The notes beneath the pieces are model-generated. The model had not been told where the DNA came from. It saw nothing but the letters and a program-made list of their open reading frames with translations, and did not search any database. From contig JAANYP010004442.1 in assembly GCA_020465985.1 (NCBI GenBank), positions 555,821 to 619,820 on the forward strand: a stretch of 64,000 nt of DNA, read 5' to 3'. Each line of letters begins with the position of its first letter. Position 1 is the first letter of the stretch. This document shows positions 62,001 to 64,000 of this stretch, one piece after another. A program made the position numbers and the translations under genes. The stretch comes from Centrapalus pauciflorus (Eukaryota > Streptophyta > Magnoliopsida > Asterales > Asteraceae).

Positions 62001-64000
62001 AAAATATAAGAAACCAAAAATATATATTTTTTCAAAACAAAATTTTAATCGAAAAAGTTAAAAAACAATCTTAAGATGTTTAAAATTTTTAAAAAGTAGT
62101 AAAAAAGACTATAAAAAGTGAAAAGTAAATATCATTTTGTTTGAAATAAGTTTTTATCTTTATGAAAACTAAAAAATATTTAAGATCTATATTTAAAAAA
62201 TGTACTTTTTATAAAAACACTAAAAGAATAATTTTTTATAAGATTTTGAAAGTTTTGAAAAAATATAAAGAATATAGAGAAAATCTTTGAAAAATATAAG
62301 AAACCAAAAATATATATTTTTTCAAAACAAAATTTTAATTGAAAAAGTTAAAAAATAATCTTAAGATGTTTAAATTTTTAAAAAAATAGTAAAAAAGACT
62401 ATAAAAAGTGAAAAAGTAAATATAATTTTGTTTGAAATAAGTTTTTATCTTTATGAAAACTAAAAAATATTTAAGATCTATGTTTAAAAAATGTACTTTT
62501 TATAAAAACACTAAAAGAATAATTTTTTATAAGATTTTGAAAGCTTTGTAAAAATATAAAGAATATAGAGAAAATCTTTGAAAAATATAAGAAACCAAAT
62601 ATATATATTTTTTCAAAACAAATTTTTAATTGAAAAAGTTAAAAAATAATCTTAAGATGTTTAAAATTTTTAAAAAAGTGAAAAAGTAAATTAATTTTGT
62701 TTGAAAGAAGTTTTTATCTTTATGAAAACTAAAAAATATTTAAGATCTATATTTAGAAAATGTACTTTTTATAGAAAACACTAAAAGAGTAATTTTTAAT
62801 AAAAATTTTTAAAGTTTTGAAAAAATATAAAGAATATAGAAAAAATCTTTGAAAAATATAAAGAAACCAAAAATATATTTTTTTTCAAAACAAATTTTTC
62901 ATTGAAAAAGTTAAAAAATAATCTTAAGATGTTTAAAATTTTTAAAATATAGTAAAAAAGACTATAAAAAGTGAAAAAGTAAATATAATTTTGTTTGAAA
63001 TAAGTTTTTATCTTTATGAAAACTAAAAAATATTTAAGATCTATATTTAAAAAATGTACTTTTTATAAAAACACTAAAAGAATAATTTTTTATAAGATTT
63101 TGAAAGTTTTGAAAAAATATAAAGAATATAGAGAAAATCTTTGAAAAATATAAGAAACCAAAAATATATATTTTTTCAAAACAAAATTTTAATTGAAAAA
63201 GTTAAAAAATAATCTTAAGATGTTTAAATTTTTAAAAAAATAGTAAAAAAGACTATAAAAAGTGAAAAAGTAGTATATATAATTTTTGTTTGAATAAGTT
63301 TTGATCTTTAATAAGATGTTTAAAAATTTTTAAAACATAGAATAAAAAAAAGAGAAAAAGTAAATATATTTTTGTTTGAAAGAAGTTTTTATCTTTATGA
63401 AAACTAAAAAATATTTAAGATCTATATTTAAAAAATGTACTTTTTATAAAAACACTAAAAGAATAATTTTTTATAAGATTTTGAAAGCTTTGTAAAAATA
63501 TAAAGAATACAGAGAAAATCTTTGAAAAATATAAGAAACCAAAAATATATTTTTTTTCAAAACAAAATTTTAATCGAAAAAGATAAAAAACAATCTTAAG
63601 ATGTTTAAAATTTTTAAAAAGTAGTAAAAAAGACTATAAAAAGTGAAAAGTAAATATCATTTTGTTTGAAATAAGTTTTTATCTTTATGAAAACTAAAAA
63701 ATATTTAAGATCTATATTTAAAAAATGTACTTTTTATAAAAACACTAAAAGAATAATTTTTTATAAGATTTTGAAAGCTTTGTAAAAATATAAAGAATAC
63801 AGAGAAAATCTTTGAAAAATATAAGAAACCAAAAATATATTTTTTTTCAAAACAAAATTTTAATCGAAAAAGATAAAAAACAATCTTAAGATGTTTAAAA
63901 TTTTTAAAAAGTAGTAAAAAAGACTATAAAAAGTGAAAAGTAAATATCATTTTGTTTGAAATAAGTTTTTATCTTTATGAAAACTAAAAAATATTTAAGA

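Larger units (their letters stand above)
47576..64000. repeat. AT-rich tandem satellite, roughly 57-60 monomers, mostly about 290 bp
   Basis: The marker TTTTTATCTTTATGAAAAC recurs about sixty times; spacings are mostly 265-295 bp, with a few deleted units near 85 bp (52.3, 53.8 and 63.3 kb). Each monomer carries AAGATCTATATTTA, GTACTTTTTATAAAAACACT, ATATAGAGAAAATC, AAGAAACC and AATCTTAAGATG in fixed order. The left-most units (47.6-49 kb) are the most variable, as expected at an array edge. Monomer length is not a multiple of three and no frame persists, so it is non-coding. The array runs off the window end. Confidence 0.97.

Noticed and set aside
47576..64000. A CRISPR array
   Set aside because: The repeats are about 290-bp contiguous monomers with no short repeat-spacer alternation, and the setting is a plant nuclear genome.
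47576..64000. Calling the satellite centromeric
   Set aside because: Nothing in the sequence shows chromosomal location or CENH3 association, and a protein-coding gene lies about 12 kb away.

Overview
The window is nuclear DNA of a flowering plant, most likely a eudicot. The evidence is a very AT-rich background, GT-AG introns, plant-specific protein families and many small DNA transposons. An asterid such as a composite is possible, but nothing here fixes the species. No prokaryotic, organellar or viral gene was seen, and no RNA gene was recognised.

Only two protein-coding genes are supported. At 4040-5203 (minus) lies an intact, intronless ROH1/BYPASS1-related (DUF793) gene of 387 residues, linked by family to exocyst and membrane functions. 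At 24259-35560 (minus) lies a WD40-repeat protein gene. I assembled 13 exons by hand; all junctions are GT-AG and the frame stays open for 357 residues. Its 1.07 kb of coding sequence is spread over 11.3 kb because the introns hold transposon insertions and microsatellites. A TATA box sits about 130 bp upstream of its ATG, and a Helitron ends about 60 bp beyond that box.

The rest of the first 47 kb is a mosaic of non-autonomous elements. There are seven Helitron-like copies (TC start, 3' hairpin, CTAG end, A/T target) plus one lone Helitron end. There are several hAT-, Mutator- and CACTA-like MITEs, four of which have readable 8-9 bp target duplications. There is a 1.55 kb element with inverted arms of about 400 bp. 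A notable group sits inside TA microsatellites at 14.4 and 19.6-20.5 kb and resembles the microsatellite-targeting Micron elements of rice.

From about 47.58 kb to the end of the window (and beyond) is a tandem satellite array of roughly 57-60 AT-rich monomers, mostly about 290 bp long. It has a multi-monomer higher-order structure with periods of 1980 and 2272 bp, and it begins next to a recognisable transposon terminus. It contains no gene.

The two genes look functionally unrelated. The main biology here is repeat dynamics: elements that settle in microsatellites, Helitrons that spread paired G-box motifs, transposon-swollen introns, and a homogenising satellite.
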